Assembly: GCA_020718065.1 (NCBI GenBank)
Contig: DYDE01000014.1
Span: 1-44,520 of the forward strand
Direction of reading: 5' to 3'
Length of the DNA: 44,520 nucleotides
From: Marinifilum sp.
GTDB taxonomy: Bacteria > Bacteroidota > Bacteroidia > Bacteroidales > CG2-30-32-10
Position 1 is the stretch's first letter. Each line of letters opens with the position of its first letter. The notes beneath the pieces were generated by a model that worked only from the letters and a program-made list of their open reading frames with translations, made no database searches and was not told the DNA's origin. Below, piece after piece: positions 16,101-24,692 of this stretch. The position numbers and the translations under genes were made by a program.

Positions 16101-16745
16101 TTATTAGGTGAAGGCGATGCTCCCAAAACACTAACTTTATTTGGGAAAATATATGACAGTAAAACCAAATTACCACTCACCGCAAGTGTAGTTTGTTACG
16201 ATATTCTTTCGAATCGCGAAATGAAAAAAGTAAAAACAGATGCAGCAGGAAACTATAGCTTTACAATTAATGTTGACAGAAATTACAGCCTGATCGTACA
16301 GAAGGACAGTTTTCTTACTGCTTCCGAAAATATTGATTTATCGGCTGTTATTATTAATGACAAGATAGAAAAAGATGTTTATTTATCTAAAATAGAAGTA
16401 GGCTCTTTGGTGAGACTGAACAATATCTTTTTTGACTTTGCAAAAGCAACATTACACACCGAATCATATCCTGACCTTGACAGAATTGTGAAATTGCTTA
16501 AAGATTATCCTAATATTTCCGTTGAAATTGACGGTCATACCGATTTTGTGGGAAGCGATGCTGACAATATTATACTATCGAAGAGCAGGGCAAAAAGTTG
16601 TCAGGATTATATTGTTTCTAAAGGGATAAATATGGAGAGACTCACATATAAAGGGTTTGGAGAATCGAAACCTGTTGCTGACAATAAAACAGAAGAAGGA
16701 AGAAAACTAAACAGAAGAGTAGAATTTATCATTATTAAAAAATAA
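13116..16745 (+). CDS. Secreted envelope protein: VWA + seven WD40 repeats + OmpA C-terminal domain (PorE-like)
   Basis: The 1209-residue product has a signal peptide (first ~20 residues, ending AHSQ). A von Willebrand A domain (about 83-270) has an intact MIDAS: D90-x-S92-x-S94, T156 and D187. An Ig/ASH-like domain (288-390), a second Ig-like segment (400-480) and seven WD40 repeats (about 491-775, each ending near a IWxxxTG-type turn) follow, enough for one full propeller. Then come two ASH-like choice-of-anchor domains, a carboxypeptidase-regulatory-like domain (about 1018-1095) and an OmpA domain (1100-1209) with D1139, D1143 and R1158 for peptidoglycan binding. The order WD40-CRD-OmpA recalls PorE of the type IX secretion system. 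It should sit in the periplasm on the cell wall. A TATTTTTG box at 13059-13066 may be its -7 element. The VOC gene follows after 15 bp. Confidence 0.9.
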   Translation: MIKLKITLFLLIITSLLAHSQNFTLFDVDASQFPIFKAKFIAIDKYANQVIDIKAEEVTILEGNNAVEVISVTNPQITPPAPLSVVIAIDISSSMSGYYLDYAKKIAANLIDMLSLEISECAIVSFDDKSYLNCDFTKNPDKLISSINGMNVKGGTSFDAALVGTPSGAFKITQNAANRKIVIIITDGQSNGNEKEIFDQAMDNNISLFSIGIGNSLPDVLRNVPSKTGGAFFEKVRTDADIANACTSIMMGAQKLKYSEIVWKSNDNCTQFRTINLKTRQFSTTAEVVASELKLINFTVNPTSLAFDKVKKNESKELVLTLKAPNKAIEINEITINSSDFKIKESLKFPMTLESKAEKKLTVIYTAKDTSRRFAQLTIKTTLCKDKTVSLICGFPENKSKTNLFVKSPNGMEVFVAGTDTIITWAGISTSTPISLEYSADNGKIWNQIDNSKGLIYKWNVPNIVSNKYLVRAKTLLNNGGIKLFNYSSINATVNSIAICSNDNTLVAGGNDIYFYNAKTGAFLFLLKSYKGQVLSVDFSNDGKRIAASTASESGIRIYEVSSGVCLVSILKEHFMDVNCVRFNPKSDKIVTASNDKTARIWNATTGKLIHKLTGHTNIVKSAYFSPDGNKIVTASFDNTIKVWNANAGTILYTITEKKCKFNEANFSPDGLQIVSACSDSVARVWDVATGTLLLILKGHTDEVKSSIYTKDGSKIITVSNDNTMKLWDASTGALLYTIDAHYQAISSVCISNDGSKIYTASSDHSIKIWSITTDKIVDEDCSDNVFSVISPKPKAKDVVFNNQLVGTETDKTVSDFITNPNKFKIKINKIEIIGKNAADYRILSNLPPYEIEPLGKKSVEFSFTPQDEGSRNATILIYTPTDTLKQKITGTGITKQIEILSADIDFGKVLLNKIIDTTAVLLINSGNSAVSISKIENAGPDSKQFILLDGNNPFTLNPGEKKSLKIRFAPVSRGKTNGSINFYIKDASGYSSVNLLGEGDAPKTLTLFGKIYDSKTKLPLTASVVCYDILSNREMKKVKTDAAGNYSFTINVDRNYSLIVQKDSFLTASENIDLSAVIINDKIEKDVYLSKIEVGSLVRLNNIFFDFAKATLHTESYPDLDRIVKLLKDYPNISVEIDGHTDFVGSDADNIILSKSRAKSCQDYIVSKGINMERLTYKGFGESKPVADNKTEEGRKLNRRVEFIIIKK

Positions 16746-16760
16746 ATATTTAAATCATTT

Positions 16761-17822
16761 ATGAATACAATTATTAGTGGAATACAACAATTGGGTATTG
16801 GGGTTTCTAATGTAGAAGAAGCATGGAATTGGTATATCAAATATTTTGGAATGGATATTCTTATTTTTGACGATCACAATACAGCCGAGTTTATGCTACC
16901 TCATACCGCTGGCAAACCAAGAGAAAAACATGCAGTATTAGCCATCAATATGCAAGGTGGTGGTGGATTTGAAATTTGGCAACACTTAGGCAAAACACCT
17001 GAAAAAGCTAAATTTGATATATTACTTGGCGACCTGGGAATTAATGTTGCAAAGATGAAATGTGCAGATGTGAAAAAAGCATATGAGTTCTTTAAATCGA
17101 ACAATTTAAACGTATTGGGAGAAGTAACAAAAGCTCCTTCCGGTAAAGAACATTTCTTTGTAAAAGACCCTTACGATAACATTTTCGAGTTTGTTGAAGA
17201 AAGCAATTGCTTTAAAAAAGAAAAATCTTTTAATGGAGGTGTGTTTGGTTGTATTATTGGGGTTTCTGATATAAATAATGCCCGTAAGGTTTATAGCGAT
17301 ATACTAGGGTATGATGAAGTAGTTTATGAAAAGTCAGGTAACTTCGATGATTTAACGTTATTACCCGGTGGAAAAAACCAGTTTAAAAGAGTTTTACTTA
17401 AACACGCTCAACCACGCAAAGGCGGATTTAGTCGTTTACTCGGACCAAGTGAAATAGAACTGGTTCAGGTGCTCGATCGCACTCCTCAATATATTTACAA
17501 AGACAGAATCTGGGGTGATCTGGGATATATTCATTTATGTTTTGATATATATGGAATGGCAATATTGCGTGAAGAATGCAAAGAAAAAGGATTTGCTTTT
17601 ACAGTTGACAGCAGCAACAATTTCGAAATGGGAGATGCAGCCGGTCATTTTAGTTATATTGCCGATCCTGATGGCACTTTAATTGAATTTGTGGAAACCC
17701 ATAAAGTTCCGGTACTAAAGAAAATCGGTTGGTATTTGAATATAAAAAACCGTAATCACGAAAAATCACTACCCGATTGGATGTTGAGAACACTATCGTT
17801 TAATAGAAAGAAGGGGGTGTAA
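16761..17822 (+). CDS. Two-domain VOC (glyoxalase/dioxygenase superfamily) protein
   Basis: The 353-residue product has two vicinal-oxygen-chelate modules, about residues 5-155 and 165-315. Each ends in the family signature: HFFVKDPYDNIFEFVEE in the first and HFSYIADPDGTLIEFVET in the second, giving the His/Glu metal ligands; GYIHLCFDI adds another His. The layout matches two-module extradiol dioxygenase or hydroxyphenylpyruvate-dioxygenase-like enzymes, but the substrate cannot be inferred. The C-terminus is a short basic tail. It starts 15 bp after the OmpA-type gene, so both are probably on one transcript, and ends 5 bp from the converging tsaD. Confidence 0.8.
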   Translation: MNTIISGIQQLGIGVSNVEEAWNWYIKYFGMDILIFDDHNTAEFMLPHTAGKPREKHAVLAINMQGGGGFEIWQHLGKTPEKAKFDILLGDLGINVAKMKCADVKKAYEFFKSNNLNVLGEVTKAPSGKEHFFVKDPYDNIFEFVEESNCFKKEKSFNGGVFGCIIGVSDINNARKVYSDILGYDEVVYEKSGNFDDLTLLPGGKNQFKRVLLKHAQPRKGGFSRLLGPSEIELVQVLDRTPQYIYKDRIWGDLGYIHLCFDIYGMAILREECKEKGFAFTVDSSNNFEMGDAAGHFSYIADPDGTLIEFVETHKVPVLKKIGWYLNIKNRNHEKSLPDWMLRTLSFNRKKGV

Positions 17823-17827
17823 ATTTT

Positions 17828-18841
17828 TTACAGTCTCGTAAAGGGCGAAATATCCTGCGATGCAAAATCTTTATTCAGAAATTTAAAGTAACCTGCAATC
17901 GCAATCATTGCAGCGTTGTCGGTACAATAGGCGAATTTAGGAATAAAGGTTTTCCAGCCATATTGTTTTTCTCCATCAATTATAGCTTGTCTTAATGCAG
18001 AGTTGGCTGATACACCACCGGCAATTGCAATTTGTTTTATTCCTGTTTGCTTGGATGCTTTAATTAATTTATCCATCAACACGCTAACAATGGTTTTTTG
18101 AATTGAAGCACACAGATCATTTTGGTTTTCTTCGATAAAAGAGGGATTTGTCTTCAAATTGTCTCTCAAAAAGTAGAGAAAAGAGGTTTTAAGTCCACTA
18201 AAACTATAATTTAATTCTGGAATATTCGGTCGGGAAAAAGAAAAAGCATCTGGATTACCAAGTTTTGCATATTTATCTATCAAAGGACCTCCCGGATAGG
18301 GAAGCCCCATAATTTTTGCTGCTTTATCAAAAGCTTCTCCAGAGGCATCATCAATTGTTTGACCAATAATTTCCATTTTAAAATAATCATCTACCCGAAC
18401 AATTTGTGTGTGCCCACCAGAAACTAAAAGACACAAAAAAGGGAAAGTTGGAAATTCTTTTTTAGCATCATCATCCTGAATAAAATGAGCTAAAATATGT
18501 GCCTGTATGTGGTTTACTTCAATTATAGGAATATTAAGTCCCAATGCAAAAGATTTAGAAAATGAGGTACCAACAAGCAAAGAACCAAGCAAACCAGGTC
18601 CATTTGTAAAAGCAACTGCTTGTATTTGTTTTTTGTTTATTTTTGCATGAAATAAAGCACGTTCAACAACTGGTATAATATTTTGCTGGTGAGCCCGTGA
18701 AGCTAACTCTGGAACCACTCCTCCGAAATTCTGATGAACTTCCTGGTTAGCAATTATGTTGGCAAGAATTTTGTTATCTTCCAAAACGGCTGCTGAGGTG
18801 TCGTCGCAAGAAGATTCAATTCCCAAAATATAAATACCCAT
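17828..18841 (-). CDS. tsaD: tRNA N6-adenosine threonylcarbamoyltransferase
   Basis: TsaD transfers the threonylcarbamoyl group from TC-AMP to A37 of ANN-decoding tRNAs (t6A), in a complex with TsaB and TsaE. The 337 residues match the family length. The N-terminal ILGIESSCDDTSAAV, the metal-binding HIQAH (in VNHIQAHILAHF), the LVSGGHTQ phosphate-binding loop, the DDASGEAFDKAAK helix and the AGGVSANSALR loop are all present. The gene is divergent from tamB, an arrangement common in Bacteroidota, and converges with the VOC gene with only 5 bp between stops. Confidence 0.97.
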   Translation of the reverse strand: MGIYILGIESSCDDTSAAVLEDNKILANIIANQEVHQNFGGVVPELASRAHQQNIIPVVERALFHAKINKKQIQAVAFTNGPGLLGSLLVGTSFSKSFALGLNIPIIEVNHIQAHILAHFIQDDDAKKEFPTFPFLCLLVSGGHTQIVRVDDYFKMEIIGQTIDDASGEAFDKAAKIMGLPYPGGPLIDKYAKLGNPDAFSFSRPNIPELNYSFSGLKTSFLYFLRDNLKTNPSFIEENQNDLCASIQKTIVSVLMDKLIKASKQTGIKQIAIAGGVSANSALRQAIIDGEKQYGWKTFIPKFAYCTDNAAMIAIAGYFKFLNKDFASQDISPFTRL

Positions 18842-18903
18842 TGCTTATTGAAGATTTAATTTAAATAATAAATGCCAAAAGTATTAAAAAATTAGTAAAC
18901 ATA

Positions 18904-21900
18904 TTGCTATATCTTTTACTGGCAATTTTTTTAATTCCTGGTATACTATTTACTTTGCTCAACAGCAATGTAATTCAAACATTTCTTGCACAAAAAGCAG
19001 CAGCATATCTCTCCAAAGAACTCAAAACGGAAATTACTATTAAAAAACTTAATATATCTCCTTTTTTAGATATTACTGCCGAAGAAGTATCTATTAGTGA
19101 CAAACACAACAAGAAATTATTTTATACAAAGTCTGTTTTATTGGACTTTGATGACATCTCTTTTAAAAACCACCATATTGGCTTTGAAAAGGCAATTATC
19201 GACAATCCGTATATTGCACTTATAAAATATAAAAATGAAGAGGATTTTAATTATCAATTTATATCTGATTATTTTGCATCAAATGATACTGTAAAATCGG
19301 GGAAAAAGAGTATTTGGGAATATAATATTACTGGATTTAAACTTATTAATGCCCACCTTATATATAAACTGGAATCTAAAACACCTATTGAATATGGTAT
19401 AGATTTTAATAATATTGATTTATCAGACCTAAATGCAGATATAAATAAAATTAACATTAATAAAGATACTATAAATGTTGATATTGCACATTTATCACTT
19501 AATGAAAAAAGCGGATTTAAAGTAATTTCATTACAAACTTTACTTACGATTACACCACAATCATTCTCTTTCAAAAATTTAGCAATAAAAACACCTGACT
19601 CGGAGCTTAATTTAAATATGGGTTTTAATTATAAGAACTTCAATAAAGATTTTAAAGATATTGAAAACAAGGTTGATATGTTTTATTTGATTGCACAATC
19701 AAGGTTAAATATAAAAGATCTTTCTTATTTTGTTCACGATTTTAAGGGAATGAACTACCCTATTGAGTTATCAGCAGATATAAAAGGCAAAATAAATAAT
19801 TTAAAAGGAAAGAATATTATCCTCAGATCTGGTAAACATACCTATTTTAAAGGCGGATTAACATTAACAGGTTTGCCAAATATTAATGAGACTTTTGTTA
19901 ATGCTGATATTCAGGAATTATATACCTGCAAAAACGATTTAGAATCAATTAGATTACCAGATAATTCAGAAAGTAAATATATAAGAATTCCAAATGAATT
20001 GACAAAGCTTGGCAATATAAGATACAAGGGAAAATTTACCGGTTTCTTTAATGATTTTGTTTCATATGGAAATATATATACTGATATTGGGATGATTTCT
20101 ACAGATCTTAGTTTGAAAACCAATCCCGATACAAAGGTTATATCATATAAAGGCAAAATAGGTTCAGAAGATTTTGATATTGGAAAACTGGTATCTCAGG
20201 AAGATATAATAGGAAAAGTCAGCCTTCAGGCAACTGTTGCAGGAAGTGGATTCGATTTCAATACAGCAAACCTGACTATTGATGGAATAATAAAATCGAT
20301 TGATTTAAATAATTATAATTACCAAAATATTAATATTAAAGGAAAATTTGGTAATAAAACTTTTAATGGAGATATTGATATAGATGATAAAAACATTGGA
20401 CTGGTATTTAATGGAATAATTGATTTAAGTGCTGATATTCCTCAGTTTCGTTTAACATCTGAAATCAGAAATGCCAACTTTACAAAACTAAATATTTTAA
20501 AAAACGACACGATAACTGATTTTTCAACTTCAATTGCAGTAAACTTTCGGGGAAATAATGCTGATAATTTTTATGGGAATATAGAAATTAATAATACTTC
20601 TTTTTATAAAAGTAAGCAAAAATATTCTTTTGGCTATCTGAATCTCACGAATTTTATTGATGCAAAAGGAGTAAAAATTAACAAAGTTGATGCAAACTTT
20701 ATGGAAGGTGAAATTAAAGGTATTAAGTCTTTCAGTGGTTTGCAAAACACCTTTCTTGCTTTTTTAAATGTTTATTTACCTTCCTTCAAATTTAAAACAA
20801 ATAATTACTTGAAGGATACAATAAATCAAAGTATTACTTTTTCTTTTTCTTTTAAAAACTCAGATAGTATATTAAACATAATTGTACCAACTTTAAAAAT
20901 TGCAGATAATACGAAATTTTCTGGTGTTTTTAACTCTGAAACCAATCATTTAACAATTCAAGGAAGTTCTCCATTTATTGAATACCAGAAAATAAGATTT
21001 CAAAATTGGTATATAAATGGTTTATCCGACAAACAAAACTTTTTACTTAACACTAGTTGTGAAAAGCTTATTTTAACAGATACTATTTATGTAGATAATT
21101 TTAAAGTTTTTACCAAAACTCATCTTGACAGTATAGATTATAGTATTAAGTGGGAAAACACCAATCAAATCATTAACAATTCTGCTGATATTTCTGGATT
21201 ATGCAATTTAGCTTTATTTCCTTCAATAGAAGTAAGATTTAATAAGTCAAATATAGTACTAAGAGATACATTGTTAACTATCTATGAAGGAAACAAAATA
21301 ATTTTAGATTCTTCCTCTATTAAAGTAAGCAATTTTGTAATTGGAAACAAATCTCAGCAGATTAGTATTGATGGTACTATTTCAGATGTTGCTACTGATA
21401 ATATGAATATTGCGTTTAAGAATTTTAATCTTTCTAATCTCGATGTATTTACTATCAGACAACAAATTGATTTTGACGGAACACTAAATGGCAAAGTTTC
21501 ATTGTTAGATTTAAATTATTCTCCAAATATCCAGGCTGATATTAATATAAAAAGCTTTGCTTTTAATCACGAATTTATTGGTGATGCCGAAATAAGCAGT
21601 TCTTGGGATAATTTTCAGAAAGCATTATTGGTGAATGCAGAAGTTGGCTATACCGAAAATAATATAATTACAAAACCTATTGATGTAAAAGGGAAATATT
21701 TCCCGAATAGTAAAAACAACAATCTTGATTTTACAATTAAAGTTGCAAAGTTCAAGCTTGATCCTCTTGGAAAGTTTTTGTCTAGTTTTGCCTCTGAAAT
21801 TACAGGATATGCATCAGGAACCATAGAACTTAAAGGAAGTAGTGCACAGCCAGAACTTTCCGGTACAATAAGTTTCGAACCAGCTCAATTAAAAATTGAT

Positions 21901-23313
21901 TATCTCAATACTATTTATCATTTCTCTAATGATCTTACCTTTGATAAAAATTCCATAAGCTTTGAAGATGTGGTGCTTTATGATGAAAAAGGTAAAACAG
22001 CCAAGCTAAATGGTAAAATATTTCATAATAACTTTAAAGATTGGGCATTATCTTTATCTATACTCTCAAAAAACTTCTATTGTCTCAATACAAATATACT
22101 ACAAAACAGCTCATTTTATGGCAGGGCTTATATTACTGGTCTTACAAAAATATATGGATCTACAGAAAATATAAATATAGATGTAGTTGCTAAAACAGAA
22201 AAGGGTACTCAACTTTTTATTCCTATTTCAAATAGTTCAGAAATATCCAATTATCCATTCATCAGCTTTGTCAATAATAGCATAACCAATCCTGAAAAAA
22301 ACGATGAAGTTGATTTATCCGGACTTAAATTGAATTTCGATTTAGAAGTTACTCCAGACGCAGAAGTTCAGATAATATTTGACTCTAAAAGTGGAGATAT
22401 TATTAAGGCAACTGGAGCTGGGAATATTAAACTAGAAATAACAACCTTGGGCGATTTTAATATGTATGGAGAATATCTTATAGAAAAAGGAGATTATTTA
22501 TTTACAGTTAAAAATATTTTTACAAAACATTTCGATATTGTAAAAGGAGGAACTATAAAATGGAATGGAGACCCCTTTAATGCAACCATTGATATAAGTC
22601 CGGTTTACAAATTGAGGACATCCTTGTATGATTTATATACCAAATCAAATCCTAACATTCAAGACCCTGATACTTCAAAAAAACGAGTTCCTGTTGAGTG
22701 CATTATTAATATGACAGATAATTTATTTAATCCCACAATTGCTTTTGATATAGATTTCCCTAGTTTGAATGATAATTCAAAGCAAGAATACAAAGCTGTT
22801 GTAAAACCAGAGATAAACAACCAGTTTTTATCATTATTGTTAATGAATAAATTTATTTCCCCTAGTCAGGAAAATACAGGTGGTGGTAATACTAATGTAC
22901 TTGGCTCAACAACAAGCGAATTATTATCTAACCAGCTTAGTAATTGGCTTTCGCAAATTAGCAATGATTTTGATTTAGGAGTAAATTACAGAGCTGGAAA
23001 TGAAATGAATAAGGACGAGGTAGATGTTGCTCTTTCAACACAATTATTTAATGAACGACTTATTATTGATGGAGTTGTTGGGACAGGTAGTGGAAACACC
23101 CAAAGCTCAAGTAGTATTGTTGGCGATGTTAACATTGAATATAAATTGGCAAACGATGGTCGATTTAGAGTTAAAGCATTTAACAAATCGAATGAAATTG
23201 ACATATTAACACCTAACTCTCCCTATACTCAAGGAGTAGGTATATTCTATCGTAAAGAATTTGACAATTTGAAAGGTTTATTTAAGCGAAAAAAACAAAA
23301 AAAACAATCATAA
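18904..23313 (+). CDS. tamB: TamB/AsmA-like translocation and assembly module protein (DUF490)
   Basis: The product of about 1469 residues has one N-terminal membrane anchor (about residues 1-20). A very long periplasmic beta-rich region of repeated short strands follows, and a C-terminal DUF490/TamB domain lies at about 1050-1440 (GAGNIKLEITTLGDFNMYG and the later LDILTPNSPY-like end). TamB-family proteins bridge inner and outer membrane and are linked to outer-membrane protein assembly or lipid transport. The start is unclear. The first usable codon in this frame is TTG at 18904; ATT at 18883 would give a basic N-terminus (KKLVN) before the anchor. The only nearby ATG (18872) is in another frame and hits TAG at 18893, which suggests a non-ATG start or a 1-bp indel. 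Divergent from tsaD. Confidence 0.9.
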   Translation: MLYLLLAIFLIPGILFTLLNSNVIQTFLAQKAAAYLSKELKTEITIKKLNISPFLDITAEEVSISDKHNKKLFYTKSVLLDFDDISFKNHHIGFEKAIIDNPYIALIKYKNEEDFNYQFISDYFASNDTVKSGKKSIWEYNITGFKLINAHLIYKLESKTPIEYGIDFNNIDLSDLNADINKININKDTINVDIAHLSLNEKSGFKVISLQTLLTITPQSFSFKNLAIKTPDSELNLNMGFNYKNFNKDFKDIENKVDMFYLIAQSRLNIKDLSYFVHDFKGMNYPIELSADIKGKINNLKGKNIILRSGKHTYFKGGLTLTGLPNINETFVNADIQELYTCKNDLESIRLPDNSESKYIRIPNELTKLGNIRYKGKFTGFFNDFVSYGNIYTDIGMISTDLSLKTNPDTKVISYKGKIGSEDFDIGKLVSQEDIIGKVSLQATVAGSGFDFNTANLTIDGIIKSIDLNNYNYQNINIKGKFGNKTFNGDIDIDDKNIGLVFNGIIDLSADIPQFRLTSEIRNANFTKLNILKNDTITDFSTSIAVNFRGNNADNFYGNIEINNTSFYKSKQKYSFGYLNLTNFIDAKGVKINKVDANFMEGEIKGIKSFSGLQNTFLAFLNVYLPSFKFKTNNYLKDTINQSITFSFSFKNSDSILNIIVPTLKIADNTKFSGVFNSETNHLTIQGSSPFIEYQKIRFQNWYINGLSDKQNFLLNTSCEKLILTDTIYVDNFKVFTKTHLDSIDYSIKWENTNQIINNSADISGLCNLALFPSIEVRFNKSNIVLRDTLLTIYEGNKIILDSSSIKVSNFVIGNKSQQISIDGTISDVATDNMNIAFKNFNLSNLDVFTIRQQIDFDGTLNGKVSLLDLNYSPNIQADINIKSFAFNHEFIGDAEISSSWDNFQKALLVNAEVGYTENNIITKPIDVKGKYFPNSKNNNLDFTIKVAKFKLDPLGKFLSSFASEITGYASGTIELKGSSAQPELSGTISFEPAQLKIDYLNTIYHFSNDLTFDKNSISFEDVVLYDEKGKTAKLNGKIFHNNFKDWALSLSILSKNFYCLNTNILQNSSFYGRAYITGLTKIYGSTENINIDVVAKTEKGTQLFIPISNSSEISNYPFISFVNNSITNPEKNDEVDLSGLKLNFDLEVTPDAEVQIIFDSKSGDIIKATGAGNIKLEITTLGDFNMYGEYLIEKGDYLFTVKNIFTKHFDIVKGGTIKWNGDPFNATIDISPVYKLRTSLYDLYTKSNPNIQDPDTSKKRVPVECIINMTDNLFNPTIAFDIDFPSLNDNSKQEYKAVVKPEINNQFLSLLLMNKFISPSQENTGGGNTNVLGSTTSELLSNQLSNWLSQISNDFDLGVNYRAGNEMNKDEVDVALSTQLFNERLIIDGVVGTGSGNTQSSSSIVGDVNIEYKLANDGRFRVKAFNKSNEIDILTPNSPYTQGVGIFYRKEFDNLKGLFKRKKQKKQS

Positions 23314-23343
23314 AAAAAGTCCTTTGGACTCAAAGGACTTTTA
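23314..23343. terminator. Bidirectional terminator between tamB and the RRM gene
   Basis: AAAAGTCCTTTG (23315-23326) pairs perfectly with CAAAGGACTTTT (23331-23342) around a GACT loop, directly after the tamB stop. A-run before and T-run after make it usable from both converging genes. Confidence 0.9.
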
Positions 23344-23358
23344 CATAAGAATATAATT

Positions 23359-23661
23359 CTAATATCTTTTGAAACTTGGTTTTTCACCAAAATTTCTATT
23401 GCCACCGCTTCTTGTTTCAGTTTTTGGTTTTGCAATAGATACAGAAATAACTTTACCATCATATTCTGCTTGGTTTAATTCTTCAATAGCTTTTTTAGAT
23501 TCTTCATCATCGCTCATTTCAACAAAACCAAAACCTCTTGATTTTCCTGAATATTTATCGGTGATAACTTTTGCAGAAGTAACATTACCATACTCTACAA
23601 ATAACTGTTTTAAGTCCTCATCATTGACTCTAAAACTCAAATTTGAAATAAAAATGTTCAT
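23359..23661 (-). CDS. Small RNA-binding protein with one RRM domain
   Basis: The 100-residue product is a single RNA-recognition motif with short tail. RNP2 (IFISNL, residues 3-8) and RNP1 (KSRGFGFVEM, about 44-53) are both intact, including the aromatic residues that stack on RNA. The tail after residue 80 is basic and glycine-containing (RSGGNRNFGEKPSFKRY), as in Bacteroidota Rbp and cyanobacterial glycine-rich RNA-binding proteins. In Bacteroidota such proteins act as global post-transcriptional regulators. The region upstream (23662-23881) has no gene and could include a long 5' leader. Confidence 0.93.
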   Translation of the reverse strand: MNIFISNLSFRVNDEDLKQLFVEYGNVTSAKVITDKYSGKSRGFGFVEMSDDEESKKAIEELNQAEYDGKVISVSIAKPKTETRSGGNRNFGEKPSFKRY

Positions 23662-23881
23662 AAATAATATATAAATTAATGAATAAAAAACATTTGAGTT
23701 TTAAGCCGGAAAGAAAGAATATAGATTTATTGCCAGAAAAAGGAAGGTAAAAAAACTATGTGATTCAAAAATTCAAAAATACTTATTGCTCAAAAAATTG
23801 AGCAGCAAAGGTAATTAAAATTATGCAATTAAAAACATATTTTTGCTATAAACTAAAAACACAAAAACAGAAGCTCTTGAC

Positions 23882-24514
23882 TCAGTTGTTTAAAACGTTT
23901 AAAATAATTTTACTTATTTCTTCTGCATTGAAATAAACCATAAAGTGAGAACCATCATCAATACATATTGGATTATTAATGTTTTTAAAAAATATAGTAT
24001 GATCGTTATTGCCATGTATATGAACAATATCCGAACGATAGGTATGGTTGTTCCATTTGGCAATACAATCTATGGAGCGTACCATAAAATGTGGGTCTTT
24101 ATTGTTGATCATACTTACAAATAACTTTTTATCTTTTTTACATACAGGTTCAAAAATTGGTTGGGCAATATGTGCCATTGCTTTTATAAGCTTTCCACCA
24201 AATAGTTTGTAAAGAGGCAAAACTTTTAATAGTTTATATCTGAAAGGATACTCTTCTATGGTTTTTGCACTTGAAATAATTATAATTTTTCTCGGATGGA
24301 TAAATTTTCCCATTTCAACAGCAACCATCCCACCAAACGACATTCCTACAATTGAAAATGGATTTAAAGTATCTATTTGCGCTGCCATTCTTTTTGCATA
24401 TTCTGGTAATCGTTCATTTCTGTGGGGAACTAAAAAATGAAGAATCAATGTGTCATAATTATCGAGTTTCAAATTTTTATAAACACGGTAATCAGATCCC
24501 TGCCCTGGTAGCAA
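23882..24514 (-). CDS. Alpha/beta-hydrolase fold protein
   Basis: The product of about 210 residues shows the oxyanion-side start LLPGQGSDYRVY, the nucleophile elbow GMSFGG, a candidate acid Asp in HGNNDHTIF and the catalytic His in DDGSHFMV, so a complete Ser-Asp-His set is likely. The substrate is unknown; there is no signal peptide. No ATG fits. The frame is open upstream only to a stop about 57 bp before, and the first plausible codons are TTG (24514) or ATT slightly upstream, where GYYKKPKNKEVIYLLPG would be read. A non-ATG start or a small upstream mutation is therefore likely. Confidence 0.8.
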   Translation of the reverse strand: MLPGQGSDYRVYKNLKLDNYDTLILHFLVPHRNERLPEYAKRMAAQIDTLNPFSIVGMSFGGMVAVEMGKFIHPRKIIIISSAKTIEEYPFRYKLLKVLPLYKLFGGKLIKAMAHIAQPIFEPVCKKDKKLFVSMINNKDPHFMVRSIDCIAKWNNHTYRSDIVHIHGNNDHTIFFKNINNPICIDDGSHFMVYFNAEEISKIILNVLNN

Positions 24515-24692
24515 GTAAATTACTTCCTTATTTTTGGGTTTTTTATAGTATCCTGAGAATAGGAGTTAGTATGAATTATTATGGTAATAACTAATGAAAC
24601 AATTAACAGATAGAAGTATTTCATCGAATAAAATTCTTGTTAATTTTAAATATACTGAAAATGATTAACAAAATACCTTCTCATTCCTAATT

